A stretch of DNA of 64,000 nt. Source: Irpex lacteus (Eukaryota > Basidiomycota > Agaricomycetes > Polyporales > Irpicaceae). The position numbers and the translations under genes are program-made. This document shows, piece after piece, positions 47,532-59,461 of this stretch. The DNA lies in the NCBI GenBank assembly GCA_001986395.2, contig MQVO02000020.1, forward strand, positions 372,001-436,000, in the 5' to 3' direction. The first letter of the stretch is position 1. The number at the start of each line of letters is the position of its first letter. The notes beneath the pieces were generated by a model. That model saw nothing but the letters and a program-made list of their open reading frames with translations. It did no database searches and was not told the DNA's origin.

Positions 47532-49622
47532 ATGGATGTGTCAGAACTACGCGCAGAAATCAAGACATGGGAACGAGAGTTTAGGTCTGCTCATGGGCGC
47601 GATCCCTCCATACAGGAGATCAAAGACAGACCCGACATAGGTATGTGTTCTTATGTCTTGCTAGCAGCACAAGCACACATTCGTTATCCCTCCCAGCGGA
47701 GAAATATAAGCTGTATAAGAAGCTCTCGAAACAAGCTAGCACTGTGTCCACGTCAGCCAAGTCTCTTCCGGACGATCGTCGTCGAACATCCCCACGCAGC
47801 TCGCACCGGCCTTCCACATCCTCTCTTCTCCTATCCACCTCAAAGCACCGTGTCGTAAAGACTGAAGCGCCAGCTATAACCTCCAATCCCTTCTCTCCAG
47901 TCAAGAACAAAGGCAAAGGCAGACATAACGACAACGACAACGATGACCCTCCAGCTGACTCTGGCCTTGACACACTCCCCCTGCTTCTATCATCCAACTC
48001 ACGAACTAAGGCAAACCCCTTTACGACCCCCTCTAAACCACGTCCTCGTGCATCGTCATCTCGGAAGATCCCTCCTCCCGTGCTCGAAGAGGACCCATTT
48101 CCGCTCATCGACTCTCACACCATTGCCTCTTCCTCCAAGCCGAGACCACCGCAGCAGTCCCAGGTGTCTCACCCATCCATCGAAAAGCCACCCAATACCG
48201 ACGATCGTCCGTCTCATTCCGGCCCGCTCATAGCCAAGCCCGTAGAGGATGCCGTGACGAGGGCGCGAAAGCGGCTGCGGGGAGAGCATGTGTCTCCTTC
48301 TCCCGTCAAAGAGAAACGCGTGAGGACAGATATCGAACGTGTAAACAGTTTTCTCGCGGGGAAGCTTGTTTGACGCGTTGCAGGCTGCAAAGGAGGAGGA
48401 CAGCGATGACGAGCCGGTGAGGAGAGGGTCGGACGAGGAGTTTATTGGAGAGACACCTGTGAAGCCGATGAAAGGAGGAAAGGCGTTCGTCAAACTCTTT
48501 GAAGAGGCAGTGCCGAGCTCATCCTTTCCCCAAACAAGACCCAAGTCTTCTAAACCGGCTACGAGGACCAAATCTGCTGGTGCCAGTCTGTTTGCGTTCG
48601 GGTTTGGCTCGCAGGGCCAGAGTCAATCGAACGGAAAACAGAGAGCATCGTCGCCGGAAGATGATATGGAGGTTGACCAACACGAGTCTAGCTCACTAGT
48701 GCGGACAGGAAAACTCAGAGCTCCGGTCTTCGCTGCGACCAAACCAGTGAAGTCAAGCAAGAGTAATCAGCCACTGGCGAAGGTTGTCACGTCCGGCCAG
48801 AACGAGCTCTTCGACGATAACAGTAGCACCGCCAGTGTGTCTGCAAGGGTCGGCAGGCTAGCCATCAGGAAACGTCCCCTGGCCGGAGACGATGATGAAG
48901 ACGAAGACGAGGGTACGGATAGCGGCACTGAGGTACCACCTCCGTCTCGTCTGCCAACGTCTTCGCCCCCTCCGCTCCTACCACCATCGCCACCGCCTGC
49001 ATCTGCCAATGGCTCGAGATACGACAGAAGTAGAGCCGGTAGCTCGAAAGGTATCCCAAGAAAGAAGACGAAACTGCTAGATCAGCTTATGGCGGCGAAT
49101 GACGCCGATGAAGGCATGCCGGACGAGGAGAGCGAAGGCGAGTCGGACGAAGTCAAAGTGAAAGAGATACCCTGGAGCTGGAGCGCACACCTACGCCAGC
49201 CCAAGGCTGAGGGAGTCCCCGAGTCGGACGACGACGCCTTAGCAGATTCAGAACCTGAACTTGACGTGACGAAGTACAGATCTGCGCCGCTATCTTCTAC
49301 CGAGTTCGAAGAAGAGGAAAAGTTTGAAGTTAATCTACCAGAGCATCTCCGCCACGTTCTCGCGATATCACCACCCAAGCCGAAGGCCGTACCGGATGAC
49401 GAAGAGCGGTTGGCTCGCGGGGTTATATACGGGCGGAGAGAGGGGCATTATGATCCTGGTCGAGGGGGCGAGATTTGGGGAGTGGGAGAGGCCGAGGAGG
49501 AGGATGCGGAGGAGGAGTTCGATTTGGGTTTGGGTGATCGTAAGGGGTCGAGACATAAGGAGGGGGAGGAGGACGATGAGTGGGAGGGGGAGCCGGTGCC
49601 TTGGGAGGTTGGTGAGCTCTAA
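47532..49622 (+). CDS. SLD2: DNA replication regulator Sld2/Drc1
   Basis: CDK-controlled initiation factor that links Dpb11 to Cdc45-Sld3 at origins; related to the N-terminus of animal RecQL4. The ATG at 47532 gives DVSELRAEIKTWEREFRSAH then GRDPSIQEIKDRPDI; a 55-nt intron joins AEKYKLYKKLSKQ. This is the diagnostic Sld2 N-terminal block. The rest is disordered, with many SP/TP sites (SNPFSPVK, SPSPVKEK, GETPVKP) expected for CDK phosphorylation. A 43-nt intron (48341-48383) joins DIER to AAKEEDSDDEPVRRGSD and repairs what otherwise looks like a frameshift. The C-terminus is acidic and Gly/Glu-rich (WEGEPVPWEVGEL). About 665 residues. No helicase domain, as normal for fungi. Confidence 0.9.
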
Positions 49623-50571
49623 GCTCTAAGTTGCCGGGTGGATTGTGTAAGGGTTGAGTGATGTTCCCGGGGAGGGTACAGGTGAGTGTTAACGTCCGTT
49701 TCATAATCGGACAACTTAATAACAAGCACGTAGGTAACAGGTCTGGATGACATAATCCTTCTGTCAACGGTATATGCTCAGTCATTATTAAGATGGAATT
49801 ATACCATCTTGTACGCCAGTCGTACATATAGTCGTATGTGTTATCGTTTGCTCTGAATTTCATTGCTGTTTTGGCGTTTACCTCGATAGAATCCTGAAGC
49901 CTAGCTCCCTTCGTAAGTCGCCGTAATGTCGGTTCATGAACCATGCATGAAGGCTTGTCTGTCATTTGACTGCAAGTGAGCAACGCGTAGGCTGCATGTT
50001 ACGTCTCGCATCCGGCGCATGGACGTGTTTCATGAGCGCCTACACCTCGTGCGAGGACCAAACCTGGTCCTGTCATGCTTCCTATGACCTTGCTACTCAC
50101 GCATGCGTGACTGTTATAGGACTGAAGACATGCACAATTAATATCAAAGGTCTACAGCACGATCGCACACTATACACGACCACAGTGCAGCCTCAGCAGA
50201 CCCACCATTCTCATCTAACATGTCCAGAAGAAGACGAAGCGATGCATATCTTGTACAACTTGCATCACAATTGCCTCAGGTTCGTGCGTGCGCATCTCAT
50301 CTGCCTGCATAACGCTAACCACAGTCTCGCGCTCCGGCCAGGGCTTTCCATATAACCTCCTCGCCTTCACTCGAGGATCGTCCACTTTATACCGTCGAGG
50401 CCACGTCCCCACGTACCTCACCAAACCAACGCACGACGACCCTGGAAAGTCTCCGTTTCCCGTTTCCGATTCACCTGTTCCTGTCCTGAACGAGCTCACA
50501 GACAGACGTCTCCATCCTGCGGGAGCCTCAATAAGTAGTTGCAGCTCACGCATTCTCCAGGGCGCACAACC
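49623..50571. other. Intergenic stretch between SLD2 and the F-box gene
   Basis: About 950 bases. The right part is the leader and promoter of the F-box gene. No gene, repeat or RNA gene recognised. Confidence 0.45.
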
Positions 50572-53128
50572 ATGTCTTCCTCTAACCACCCCAGTCTGAA
50601 CCGCAAGAACTCCCTCAGGGATTACCTCTCCTCCATCGCCACCCGCACCAAACTGCCAAGCATCCGCTCGCGCAAGTCTACGACTTCGCTGAACTCGCAG
50701 TTCAGCTACGCACCCTACGCAGTTCATCAGCAGAGCATGGCTCCGATCATCCTGCGCGACGCGGACGCTACGAACAGGCTTCTCGAGTGTATCCTTGAGT
50801 CGCCCGGCGGGCGCAAGGCCCTCGCTCGTCTCGCGAGGACTTGCAAGGCGTTCAAGGAGCCTGCGCTTGATTTGCTGTGGAAGGACTTGGACTCGTTCGT
50901 CCCTCTTGTGTCTCTCTTCCCGAACAGCTTGATGAAGCGTGCGAAGAAGCCGGGTCTGGGATTAGTGAGCACCTCTAATTTTTGTCTATCAGGTCGTTCT
51001 TACCATTCGACTACACTACTAGGCCAAGCACCCTCAGGCCGCTGATTGGGAGAAAGTGCTCGCGTACGCTGAACGTGTGCAAAGCATTCAGTACGTCCAG
51101 GCGTTCAACAATGTCGCTATCGACATCTTCCCGATACTCGCGGCATGCCCTCGGGAGTACCTGCTCCCTAACCTCAAGGCTCTGACTTGGAAGGCGGAGA
51201 ACTTGCAAGGGTTGATGATCTGCCGCCCGTACTTGACGACGAAGCTCGAGTCGTTCACGCTGGAGATGGGAGTGCGGGCTCCCAAGGTCAACGACTTCCT
51301 CGACGAGGTCATGTCGAAGACCAAGCTCACGTCCTTCTCGTTCACCTTGCACTCGAACATACCCGAGAACTTCGTCGAGAAGGTTCAGACGCAGACTCGT
51401 CTCGAGAAGCTCGCGTTGATGCTTCCCGGTGTCCTCACCGCCAAGATCGGCAAGTGGGCATCTTCCCTCCCGTTGTTGAGGACTCTGCAACTCGACCTCA
51501 CGAACGCCGGCTCGCGAGCTGTCGACAACTTCTTCAACGACATCAGTCCTGGTTCGGGGTACTCTACCCCCAGCTCAGTGAGTGGCTCGGATAGTGGGAT
51601 ATTCTCAGGGGAGGACGAAATCGACTTCTCCGAGTTCCGCAAGTCGGCCGCGAGGCTGACCAGCGACGGTCCACGCCTCAGGCCGTTCGCCCATCTGACG
51701 CAGGTGAACCTCACAGGCGAGGCAGGAAACGTCGCGAAGTTCCTTCGGCATGTTACCAGTCCTCTCACACAGCTCGACCTAGCGATCGAAGACCCACCTG
51801 AGCTGCACGAGTGGAGGGAGCTGTGCATGCAGGTCTCGGATGGCTTTGGCTCGACGCTCCAGACATTACGTGTTATGCCGACTAGTACAGCTCGTTATGC
51901 CGAGCTCGTACGTTCGACTTCGCGTGGCGGGGAAGTCCAGCTTCGCCACCTCACGTTGGAGCACTTCGGTCCGCTACCGCGTTTACAGAGGTTCGAGATC
52001 GAGTTGCCCGAGTCTGCGATATTCCACAACGTGGACGTCGCGCACTTGGCGCGTGCCTGTCCTGATCTCGAGGTGGTGAGGCTTTGCGGTCAAGCACGGT
52101 TCCCGCCAGCGTTCGGGCCACCTTATCTTACGCTCGAGGGTATCATCCCGCTGACTAGTCGATGCAAGCGCCTGCACACTCTCGCTGTGGTTGTCAATGC
52201 ACTGGATGGCCGAGACGAGACGTACCGCGAACTCGAGCTGTCTTCTCGCGCTCTGGTTCGGCTCAACGTTGGTCACTCCTGGTGCAAGAACCCTCTTGAG
52301 ACGGCGATCCTGATCAGCCACATTGCACCTCATCTTGATTCTTTGAAGTGGTTCTCTCCGTCCATCCGTGCTGGTTCTGTCGAGTCGCATGCATCGGCTT
52401 GGCAGAAGGTGAATGACTTCCTACCGCCGATGCAACGTATGCGCCTGATCGAAAGGAGCCTGCTACCCAAGCCCATAATCTTGCCCCCGCCACCGAAGGT
52501 TGATAAACAGGTCGACGCAACTCCCCGAACAATCAGTCGCGGAATTCTAGTGAAGCCTGCGTATGCGAATCAATCTACCCAGATCATTCCTCCTCTCATG
52601 GTTGAGACTGGGGTCGAATGCCTCCCAGAGACATCGTCCGTCGAGATTGACGCGACTCCTCAGTATGTCACTGAAGGAGTCGATGCGATGCCTGAAGTCT
52701 GCGAGCAAGGTATCGACGCGGTGCCTGATACGGAGGACCGAGGCATCGACGTTCTGGAGGAGGAATCGGCGTCCTCTGAATCCAGCGAGGATCCGATTAT
52801 GTCTCAATTCTCTGTACCCCCGCTCATATCCACGTTCACTCCATCTCTACAAGGAATCATTACCCTGCCAATGCGGGCAGTACGGATATACACCTACTAC
52901 CTCACATTCCCCGTCCGCTACATGCTGTCCTTCACCCCTCTTATGTCAACATCGTCGTCGTCAACACATGCAAAAATCGAGAACGGCTCAGGATCTTCCT
53001 CTGAATCCGACATCGAGGAGGTATCGGAAAAGTCTATGCACTCTATGAGCTCTTCCACTTCTATTCATGAAACACATGCCGTTTCTGACCAAAACGCGTC
53101 CACAGACGTGAGCCCCGTTCGTGTATGA
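50572..53128 (+). CDS. F-box/LRR-like protein with acidic repeats and a hydrophobic C-terminal segment
   Basis: Two exons of about 830 residues in total. The N-terminus is basic (SSSNHPSLNRKNSLRDYLSS). An F-box-like helix set follows: ILRDADATNRLLECILESPG and LARLARTCKAFKEPALDLLW. Intron 1 lies after GLGL; the second exon holds leucine-rich stretches such as LPNLKALTWKAENLQGL and LTQLDLAIEDPP. At roughly residues 660-710 stands a short repeat of about 11 residues, GVDAMPEVCEQ, GIDAVPDTEDR, GIDVLEEES, with related VDATP and IDATP copies before it. Then comes a hydrophobic, aromatic segment (TLPMRAVRIYTYYLTFPVRY) and a Ser/Glu-rich end. The F-box assignment rests on layout; ubiquitin-ligase role is inferred. 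Confidence 0.7.
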
Positions 53129-53463
53129 TCTCCTTGCGCATGCATATCTGTACTTATGTATTACTGGTGCTGGCACAATCGTAGGACGCTTCGCATGAGT
53201 CTGAGAATATCTGCAACGAAATTGAAAGTATTCGACAGGCTGAGATGCCAGTAAGAGAGCGCGTGTTTTATTTTGCGTCTGAACTTGCTGGCCTGCCTAA
53301 ATGGGCTCGAAGTGATGCTCACGTGGGCTTGGCCAAAGGTGGAAAGACGCCCACGCGACTGGACGCGACGCGTCAGTCTCAGCAAGCGGGGCTCGGACAC
53401 TCGACGACTGCCTCTTTTGCTCGAACTTGGTTCACGACTCCCATCCACTTCAGAAGATACGAC
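53129..53463. other. Promoter region of RPN5
   Basis: About 335 bases. It contains CACGTG at about 53321 and one ACGCGT at 53368-53373, some 90 bases before the RPN5 start. No gene. Confidence 0.35.
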
Positions 53464-55259
53464 ATGGCAGACCCAAAGAAGCAGGAGAAGGACTACACCG
53501 CCGAGGTTGATAGCTTGCTCCCAGAGACAAAATCATTAGCAGAGGTGTGTTTCGTACTAGACTAAGTATTACACTAACTTACTGACATTATCACAGTCAG
53601 GGAAATTGGAAGAAGCTATTGAGAAGCTTCTTGTACTCGAGAAACAAACCCGTAATGTATGCGCTCTTAGATGCATAGGTTGTGGCAGACACTTATTACA
53701 CTTGTATAGGCTTCTGATCTTAGCTCGACCACTCGACTCGTGAAAGAGATCGCGCAGCTCTCTTACGACGCACGGAATTACACTCTTCTAAACCACAACA
53801 TACAGCTGCTGAGCAAGAAGCACGGTCAACTCAAGGCTGCAATACAAGCATTGGTCGAGCTCGCCATCGGATGGTTGCCGGAGATCAAAGAGAGGGACGG
53901 TCTTGAGAAGTGGCTGGAGCTCATTGAGACGCTGCGAACAGTGACTGAGGGGAAAGTGCGTATTGAATTGTCATATTTTTGGCCCGCATCTGACTGTTCG
54001 TTCAGATCTTCCTGGAAACACCCAGAGCTCGTGTTACGCTCCTTCTTGCCCACCACCATGAATCACTCGCCAATAGCCCAACACCGACATCACCACCCCC
54101 GAAAGAATCCAAACAAACTGCATCCGACCTACTCTCAGAACTACAAGTCGAAACGTACTCGTCGATGGAGCGACGAGAGAAGACAGAGTTCATTCTGGAG
54201 CAGATGCGTTTGCTTATTGCTGTAGCTCGAGAGAAGGATGGGGAGAAGGGTCAGGAAGGCCAGAGTAACTCGATCGGCGGTGGAGAGGCAGATTGGGTGA
54301 AGGTCAGAGTAGCTGGGCGTAAGGTGAATGAGGCGTTCCTAACGCAGAAAGAGAACGAGGTACGTGTCGGTATCGTATCGTATTGACCTTTCGCTAACTG
54401 GGCTACAAAAACACAGGATCTCAAGCTTAAGTATTACGACTTGATGATCCAGTATGCACTGCAACACAGTGAATACCTCGATGCTACGAAGTACTACTAC
54501 AAAGTATGGGAGACTCCCACCATCAAGGCCGAGATTACTGGGCGAGGGAAAGAGGTAAGTCCTACCTCCAAACAACCGTTTCATCTAACTTAACATAATA
54601 TCCTCAGGCTCTTGAACACATTGTTTACTACATCGTCCTTGCCCCGCATGACAACGAACAGTCGGACATGCTCCATCGCTTGTTTAGAGATCCTGCTCTT
54701 CAAAAGCTTGAGCTTCACTAGTGCGTAGGCCTGACTTGTGCGCTAAGTTGTCTCTGACGGAGAATGTGATCAGTGCGCTCGTGAAGTGCTTCACCACCCC
54801 CGAGCTCATGCGGTGGCCCGGTATCGAGGCCATATATGGTCCTCACCTCCGAGCAACGAGTGTGTTCAGCTCAGACAAGCTCTGGGAGGACCTGCACACA
54901 CGCGTTATTGAACACGTACGTTCTTAATATCCTCATTCTGCTCACTATATTAAGCCCTGTATCAGAACATCCGCATCGTCGCTCAATATTACACTCGCAT
55001 AACCCTCGCCCGCCTTACCGACCTCCTCGACCTCTCGGTACAACAAACAGAGGAGACTCTCAGTCGGTTGGTCGTTTCGAAGTCTGTGTGGGCGCGGATC
55101 GACCGACCGGCTGGTATCATCAACTTCCGGCAAGCAAGAACGGCGGAAGATGTCATGAACGACTGGAGTTCAGACATGTCGAAGTTGCTCGGCTTGATCG
55201 AGAAGACATGGATGGGCGTGAACGCTGCACAGGCTGCGCAGGCGAGAGGAAAGGCATAG
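53464..55259 (+). CDS. RPN5: 26S proteasome regulatory subunit Rpn5
   Basis: Non-ATPase lid subunit (PSMD12 in animals) that helps hold the lid on the base. The ATG at 53464 gives ADPKKQEKDYTAEVDSLLPE; joined exons give GKLEEAIEKLLVLEKQTR, LVKEIAQLSYDARNYTLLNH, WLELIETLRTVTEGKIFLE and ILEQMRLLIAVAREKD. The centre includes YYDLMIQYALQHSEYLDATK YYYKVW and IVYYIVLAPHDNEQSDML. The C-terminal PCI domain has RWPGIEAIYGPHL, RIVAQYYTRITLARLTDLLD and IINFRQAR. These are strong Rpn5 marks. A segment between VARE and KVRVAGRKVNEA carries an inserted Gly/Ser stretch. Around eight introns. Length about 480 residues. Confidence 0.92.
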
Positions 55260-55440
55260 TAATATTGAGATGCACTTAGCATGTTGTATGTAGATTATCA
55301 TTCCACGGACAGCCTTTGATACCTCTACTGCCAACTTCGAACGAGTGTGGATAAACGGAATTAATAGTGGCCGCATGCACTGTGAGTAATCTTCTACAAC
55401 TTTTGCTGTAACGCCCGAGTCCACCTTAAATGAAAGGCCG

Positions 55441-56466
55441 CTACCGGGTCATAGCAGGCAGTATATCCGCCAAGGACCTCGCACTGGCAGGGTGCTTCTT
55501 GTGCTTGTGCGTCTGTGTCTTCTCCGCGCCTGGTAGAATAGGTGGAGGCGACGAGGGTGGTGCCACGGGTGGTACACCCTGCGTCGTTTCCAGGCCGGCG
55601 GATGTGATGACAGTTGAAGCAACCGTGGGTGCATATGACGGTCGCACACCTTCCTGCCACAGCCGTGTGTACTCTTCTCCCCTCGTCCACGAACCGGGTT
55701 CGCCCACCCTTTCGGGTATCATACGCCAACGCTTCCTGGCAGTGTTTGCCATAGCATCCGCCTGCTTGTCCTTCGACCACGATTGCAGCACCTTCTGTTC
55801 CTCGTCGAATGTCCTCTGCGTAAGAGACGGCCCGAATTGCAAGCCATAGTAATCGGCCTCCAATAGCGCAACACGAGAAGCGACTTCGTGCTCGGATCGT
55901 AGGGCACGGAACTGCGCGACAGCAACCAAGTATGCATGCGTTATAGGTACATTGTGGTATTCGTGCAGGTTCACAGCAAACCGTATAGCACTGGTAACGT
56001 GCAGGAGCAATTCATGGTCAGACGACACGTATTTGTGTAGTACACGGACATAGGATACGTACTCTTCCGGTGTAGGATTTCTGCCGCGTTGCCGCAACCT
56101 CGTCCAGCTCTCTCCTCGTATTGGGTTCTCACCCTCCACCTCCGCATCCTCGACTAGTGACCGTGGACGGAATGCTTCGAAAGGATGGTCCTTAAAGAAC
56201 TGCGTCCGTACGTCGTCTTCCAAATAATGTATAGCCAAAGGACGACGAGGAGCTGGTCGCATATGTTTGGCGGGTGCAGTTCGTGTCGCTAGCCGGTCTT
56301 GTGGTAGTAGATCATAGTCCTCGCGTGCGGGTGGTTCGCGAGGTGGTAAAGGAAGGGGAGGATGATCGAGGACAGCTTGAAACCATGCTGGCTCTCGCTT
56401 AATGAACTTTTGAACCAAAAGACGAGATGCTTGCTTGTGCACCTGGGTTGCTATTCTTCTGACCAT
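55441..56466 (-). CDS. RSM25: Mitochondrial small ribosomal subunit protein mS23 (Rsm25)
   Basis: A single exon of 341 residues from the ATG at 56466. It starts MVRRIATQVHKQASRLLVQK and continues KREPAWFQAVLDHPP, the conserved N-terminus of fungal Rsm25. The middle IHYLEDDVRTQFFKDHPFEA FRPRSLVEDAE corresponds to the YVEDRLRSLFYKQHPWE region of the yeast protein. Later VALLEADYYGLQFGPSLTQR and FDEEQKVLQSW match its C-terminal helix. The basic amphipathic N-terminus suits mitochondrial import. A longer in-frame stretch upstream to 56631 also begins with ATG but lacks likeness to the family, so the inner ATG is preferred. Tail is Pro/Ser-rich with a Lys/His cluster. Convergent with RPN5, about 180 bases apart. 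Confidence 0.88.
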   Translation of the reverse strand: MVRRIATQVHKQASRLLVQKFIKREPAWFQAVLDHPPLPLPPREPPAREDYDLLPQDRLATRTAPAKHMRPAPRRPLAIHYLEDDVRTQFFKDHPFEAFRPRSLVEDAEVEGENPIRGESWTRLRQRGRNPTPEEYVSYVRVLHKYVSSDHELLLHVTSAIRFAVNLHEYHNVPITHAYLVAVAQFRALRSEHEVASRVALLEADYYGLQFGPSLTQRTFDEEQKVLQSWSKDKQADAMANTARKRWRMIPERVGEPGSWTRGEEYTRLWQEGVRPSYAPTVASTVITSAGLETTQGVPPVAPPSSPPPILPGAEKTQTHKHKKHPASARSLADILPAMTR

Positions 56467-58536
56467 CACAAAAGACTGGGAGGCCCTGAGGTCGCTGAGG
56501 CAAGGCCGAGCAGAACGCGGAGAACGATGAGGACCTAAGGTGTAAATGCTCTTCGCTGTCCCGGAAAGAGATAATAGGCGCTGAAGTAAATAAAGCCATA
56601 CAAAGCCCGCGTCGCTCAGGCGCTCACGCATTCTGACATAGGGGCTCCAAGTCGCTCTGTTGGACTTTAGACAGCTTTAGACAGTATTGTTAATAGGGAA
56701 CCACCTTCGTCGTTCATATGAAATAAATCTGATGCAGCTAAGTGCCCTTGCTGAAGATCCTCGGATGAATAAGTATACTACCTAATGGAGGCGCTCTTCA
56801 CCTTTCGCCATTTTGTGACATTCCTTCGAGTAGAACATTGACTGCGTGTACCGCATACACATCTAGACCTGCAGGTCCCGGCTAAGTTGATGGTTATCTT
56901 GGTTGAGAGACATAATGGTCGACAAATACGAACATATTCAAGTTCATGTCGCGTTCAGTAGGCGTCTATCAAAAGACGGCTTCGGGCGAGAGACTGTCGA
57001 CGGCCGGCGTACGCACACGCCTGCGAACCTCTTCTAGCCCTGTGCAAGTAGACTCAAGACCTATTGTGCACGAAGTTACTCGGCTGACGACGGTATACTA
57101 TCTTAGCGAGCGAAGTGATCCTAGAACATGTTGACGGTACAGCAGATCAGCCCTCGCGCGTCCACCGGATGCGCCGGGTCCTTCTTGGTCATCTTGCTCG
57201 AAGCCAATTACGTGCTGCACACACATACAATCTGGGGCAGTCATGATATTTTGTGCGTCAGAGAATGCTGCAACATATTATTATTCAAACCAAGAATGCT
57301 TACGATGCGGCGTTCTATATGTGTACACCATAGCTGCGCACAAGTCTCAGCGTATACATCTCGAACTTTCTGCTGACGCAACACCTGCAGAAGCATCTCG
57401 GCAGGATACTTCGAGAAGGGTTAAGCGAAGTAATGAGGGTGAGGATCAAGAAGTAGAAGGAGTTGTAGGGAGCGGTCTCCCTGGGACCGAGTATTGCTAC
57501 AGTCAAATCTAATCAGATTGCCAATGTCAACGCACTGATGCAGTATCTGATTAGATATGAGGTGTCTCACGCCAAATGAATATAGGCGTTGCCTGCCAGC
57601 GAGAGGGAAAATAAAAATTCGTCAGAAACGAAATGGGCGGTAGCAACAGAAAACTTTCGCGGCCGCATACGGGTATACGTGCCACACTTGCTTGCCGCCT
57701 AGACTCCAGCCTAGTCTCTTTTGACTTCACGTCGCGCCGTGAATTTCCGCCATGGAGACCTCTACGTGCGCAGCCACATCGACCACCAGATGAATGGACG
57801 TCTTCGGACAGATGTTCAGCTGACTCTCAGTCAATGACATGCCAGACAAACTCACACCCGTTATTTTGGGATATCTAATCCTTACGTAGCCCCATGCGGC
57901 CATCGTCCCTCCACGCGCATGTCACTAGGAAGTTGAGGCAATACTCGGAAGGTACCCACCCACCAATGTGCGTCTTGTGGCGATAGTTGGCAGTTCGAAG
58001 GAGAGAGAGACCTCGTGGTGTCCCAGGCGCAAAAGCTTCCTGGCATCTCAACGTGAGATAGGTCAGAAGTCGGTGTTCCGTGGATGGCGTCTTGCCCAAT
58101 TGTTTCTACAGCTGGCATGCGGCCTTGGAGTTCTCGCCAATATATTCATGCTCGTATATGGGGTACACGTCGCATGGTTGAGGCCAAGTATACCAGCTCT
58201 AAGGAAGCGGCAGAAATTGCCTGTAAGGACCCGATCACTAGGGCCTCATGTAAGGGGTTCCTTCGCGGCCAACAATCCGAAGTGTCAGAGGCCCTGGCAA
58301 TCCGATGAGTACATGAATTGTACGTTAACCGCTAACTGCAGATCAATGACTCTTGCGCCATGGCTTAGTGGTATAGGTATGCAACTATACCAGTTTTCAA
58401 ATATAACAACACTTGGAACCTTGTCGGCGAGAGCCGAAGTGCCACAGGGCGCGCGGTAAGGAGCGTATACTAGCGCATTCGGCTAGGCTACTGGCTTCCA
58501 CAGTCATGGGACCTGGTTATCTCATTTGTGAAAGCC

Positions 58537-58900
58537 TCATACCGGAGAACGGACGTACCAGAATCGGATAAAGTATTGAAGTTGTGCAAGTCGTTGAAGT
58601 TCTTCAGCGGGACAATCAATCCGATGCTTCTGACTGAGAGAAGATGCAATATGTCCCACAGAAGCCTCAGGGCTTAGATGAGCTGCAGCGTATCGCATTG
58701 CGAGGATTTCTAATCTATGACGGTAATCAGGGACCAAGGCCAAATTGTCAACGTGATAGTTCCATCCGTCGCAGAGTCGTGGCATCCGTTTGCGCGTTCC
58801 AGGGTAGGTAATTGAATACGAAGGATCAATGGTGTCAAGCAGCTTCACTAAATGGCTTGCGTAGCCAAGGAAGTGCCCGATGGTCTGAGGAGGACACGGC
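58537..58900 (-). pseudogene. Possible exon or remnant of an unrecognised protein
   Basis: On the minus strand a frame of about 120 codons stays open without an ATG: it reads PPQTIGHFLGYASHLVKLLD, then ITYPGTRKRMPRLCDGWNYH, VDNLALVPDYRHRLEILAMR and CPAEELQRLAQLQYFIRFWY. The residue mix (Trp, Cys, Tyr, His present, ordered hydrophobic spacing) looks coding rather than random. I found no convincing upstream or downstream exon and recognise no family, so it may be a decayed gene or one exon of an unseen gene. Confidence 0.25.
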
Positions 58901-59233
58901 GCGGGAACCTACTGCGAGAATGAGGTAGTCTCACCTCTTGTAAGACGGCCCTGCAGACAAAGATACTCCTGTTTTTTGTAAATTATCTACAGGTTCACAA
59001 GATATGGTAAGTAAGGACCAAAGAGTACGAAACAAGCAGACAAAGGGATAAATCGACCAAGGTAGCGGGCGCCTATGCATCGTCTAGACCTACCGTTCCG
59101 GGAGAGACAAGGACTATCATGCATGAAATGCGTGAACCCTCCATCGATAGTTGGGATCATAGTTCTAGGACCTAGTTGTGCCGAGATAACGATGCTTATC
59201 GGAAGCAAATAATCAGGCGGATGGTGGCACAGG

Positions 59234-59287
59234 GCAGTGTCCCAGAAACGGTCAGAGACAGGCATGTCTGTGTTTCTGGGGGACTGC
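59234..59287. repeat. Long imperfect inverted repeat (hairpin)
   Basis: The arm ending CCCAGAAAC (59241-59249) faces GTTTCTGGG (59272-59280), flanked by CAGT/ACTG. Inside, CAGAGACA (59253-59260) faces TGTCTGTG (59265-59272) around a GGCA loop. Together they form a stem of about 20 pairs with few mismatches, 85-135 bases before the TATA box of the small Cys peptide gene. Confidence 0.5.
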
Positions 59288-59370
59288 TCTACAAACGTTC
59301 TGTAAATCAGTCTTCTGGATTAGGTAAGATGCGTATACAGTCACTCACGGGCGTCACAGCGCCCTCTGTG

Positions 59371-59378
59371 TATATAAG
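59371..59378 (+). promoter_or_regulatory. TATA box of the small Cys peptide gene
   Basis: TATATAAG about 85-90 bases before the ATG at 59462, followed by a long pyrimidine-rich stretch (CCAGCCCTCCCACTACTCTC) ending in an A-rich leader. This is the structure of strong fungal promoters. Confidence 0.65.
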
Positions 59379-59461
59379 GCTGCCGATAGTCCAAGCAGTC
59401 TTCCAGTAAACCAGCCCTCCCACTACTCTCACCCCCCACTTCGCAACCAACACAACTCACA

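Larger units (their letters stand above)
56467..59461. other. Three-kilobase region with little coding signal
   Basis: The largest gene-poor stretch of the window. It holds one possible coding remnant at about 58537-58900 (separate entry), a long imperfect hairpin at 59234-59287, and the TATA box of the small Cys peptide gene. An A-box-like word at 58361 is not a tRNA gene (see rejected items). No transposon protein is recognised. Confidence 0.4.

Noticed and set aside
49423..49983. Minus-strand Pro/His-rich frame over the 3' end of SLD2
   Set aside because: It mirrors the Gly/Glu-rich SLD2 C-terminus and then runs into non-coding DNA.
51011..51490. Long minus-strand frame opposite the F-box/LRR-like gene
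   Set aside because: It is a shadow of GC-rich third codon positions; the plus strand has the continuous leucine-rich protein.
58361..58372. TGGCTTAGTGG, a match to the tRNA A-box
   Set aside because: No B-box (GGTTCRANTCC) follows within 100 bases and no cloverleaf with paired acceptor ends can be drawn.
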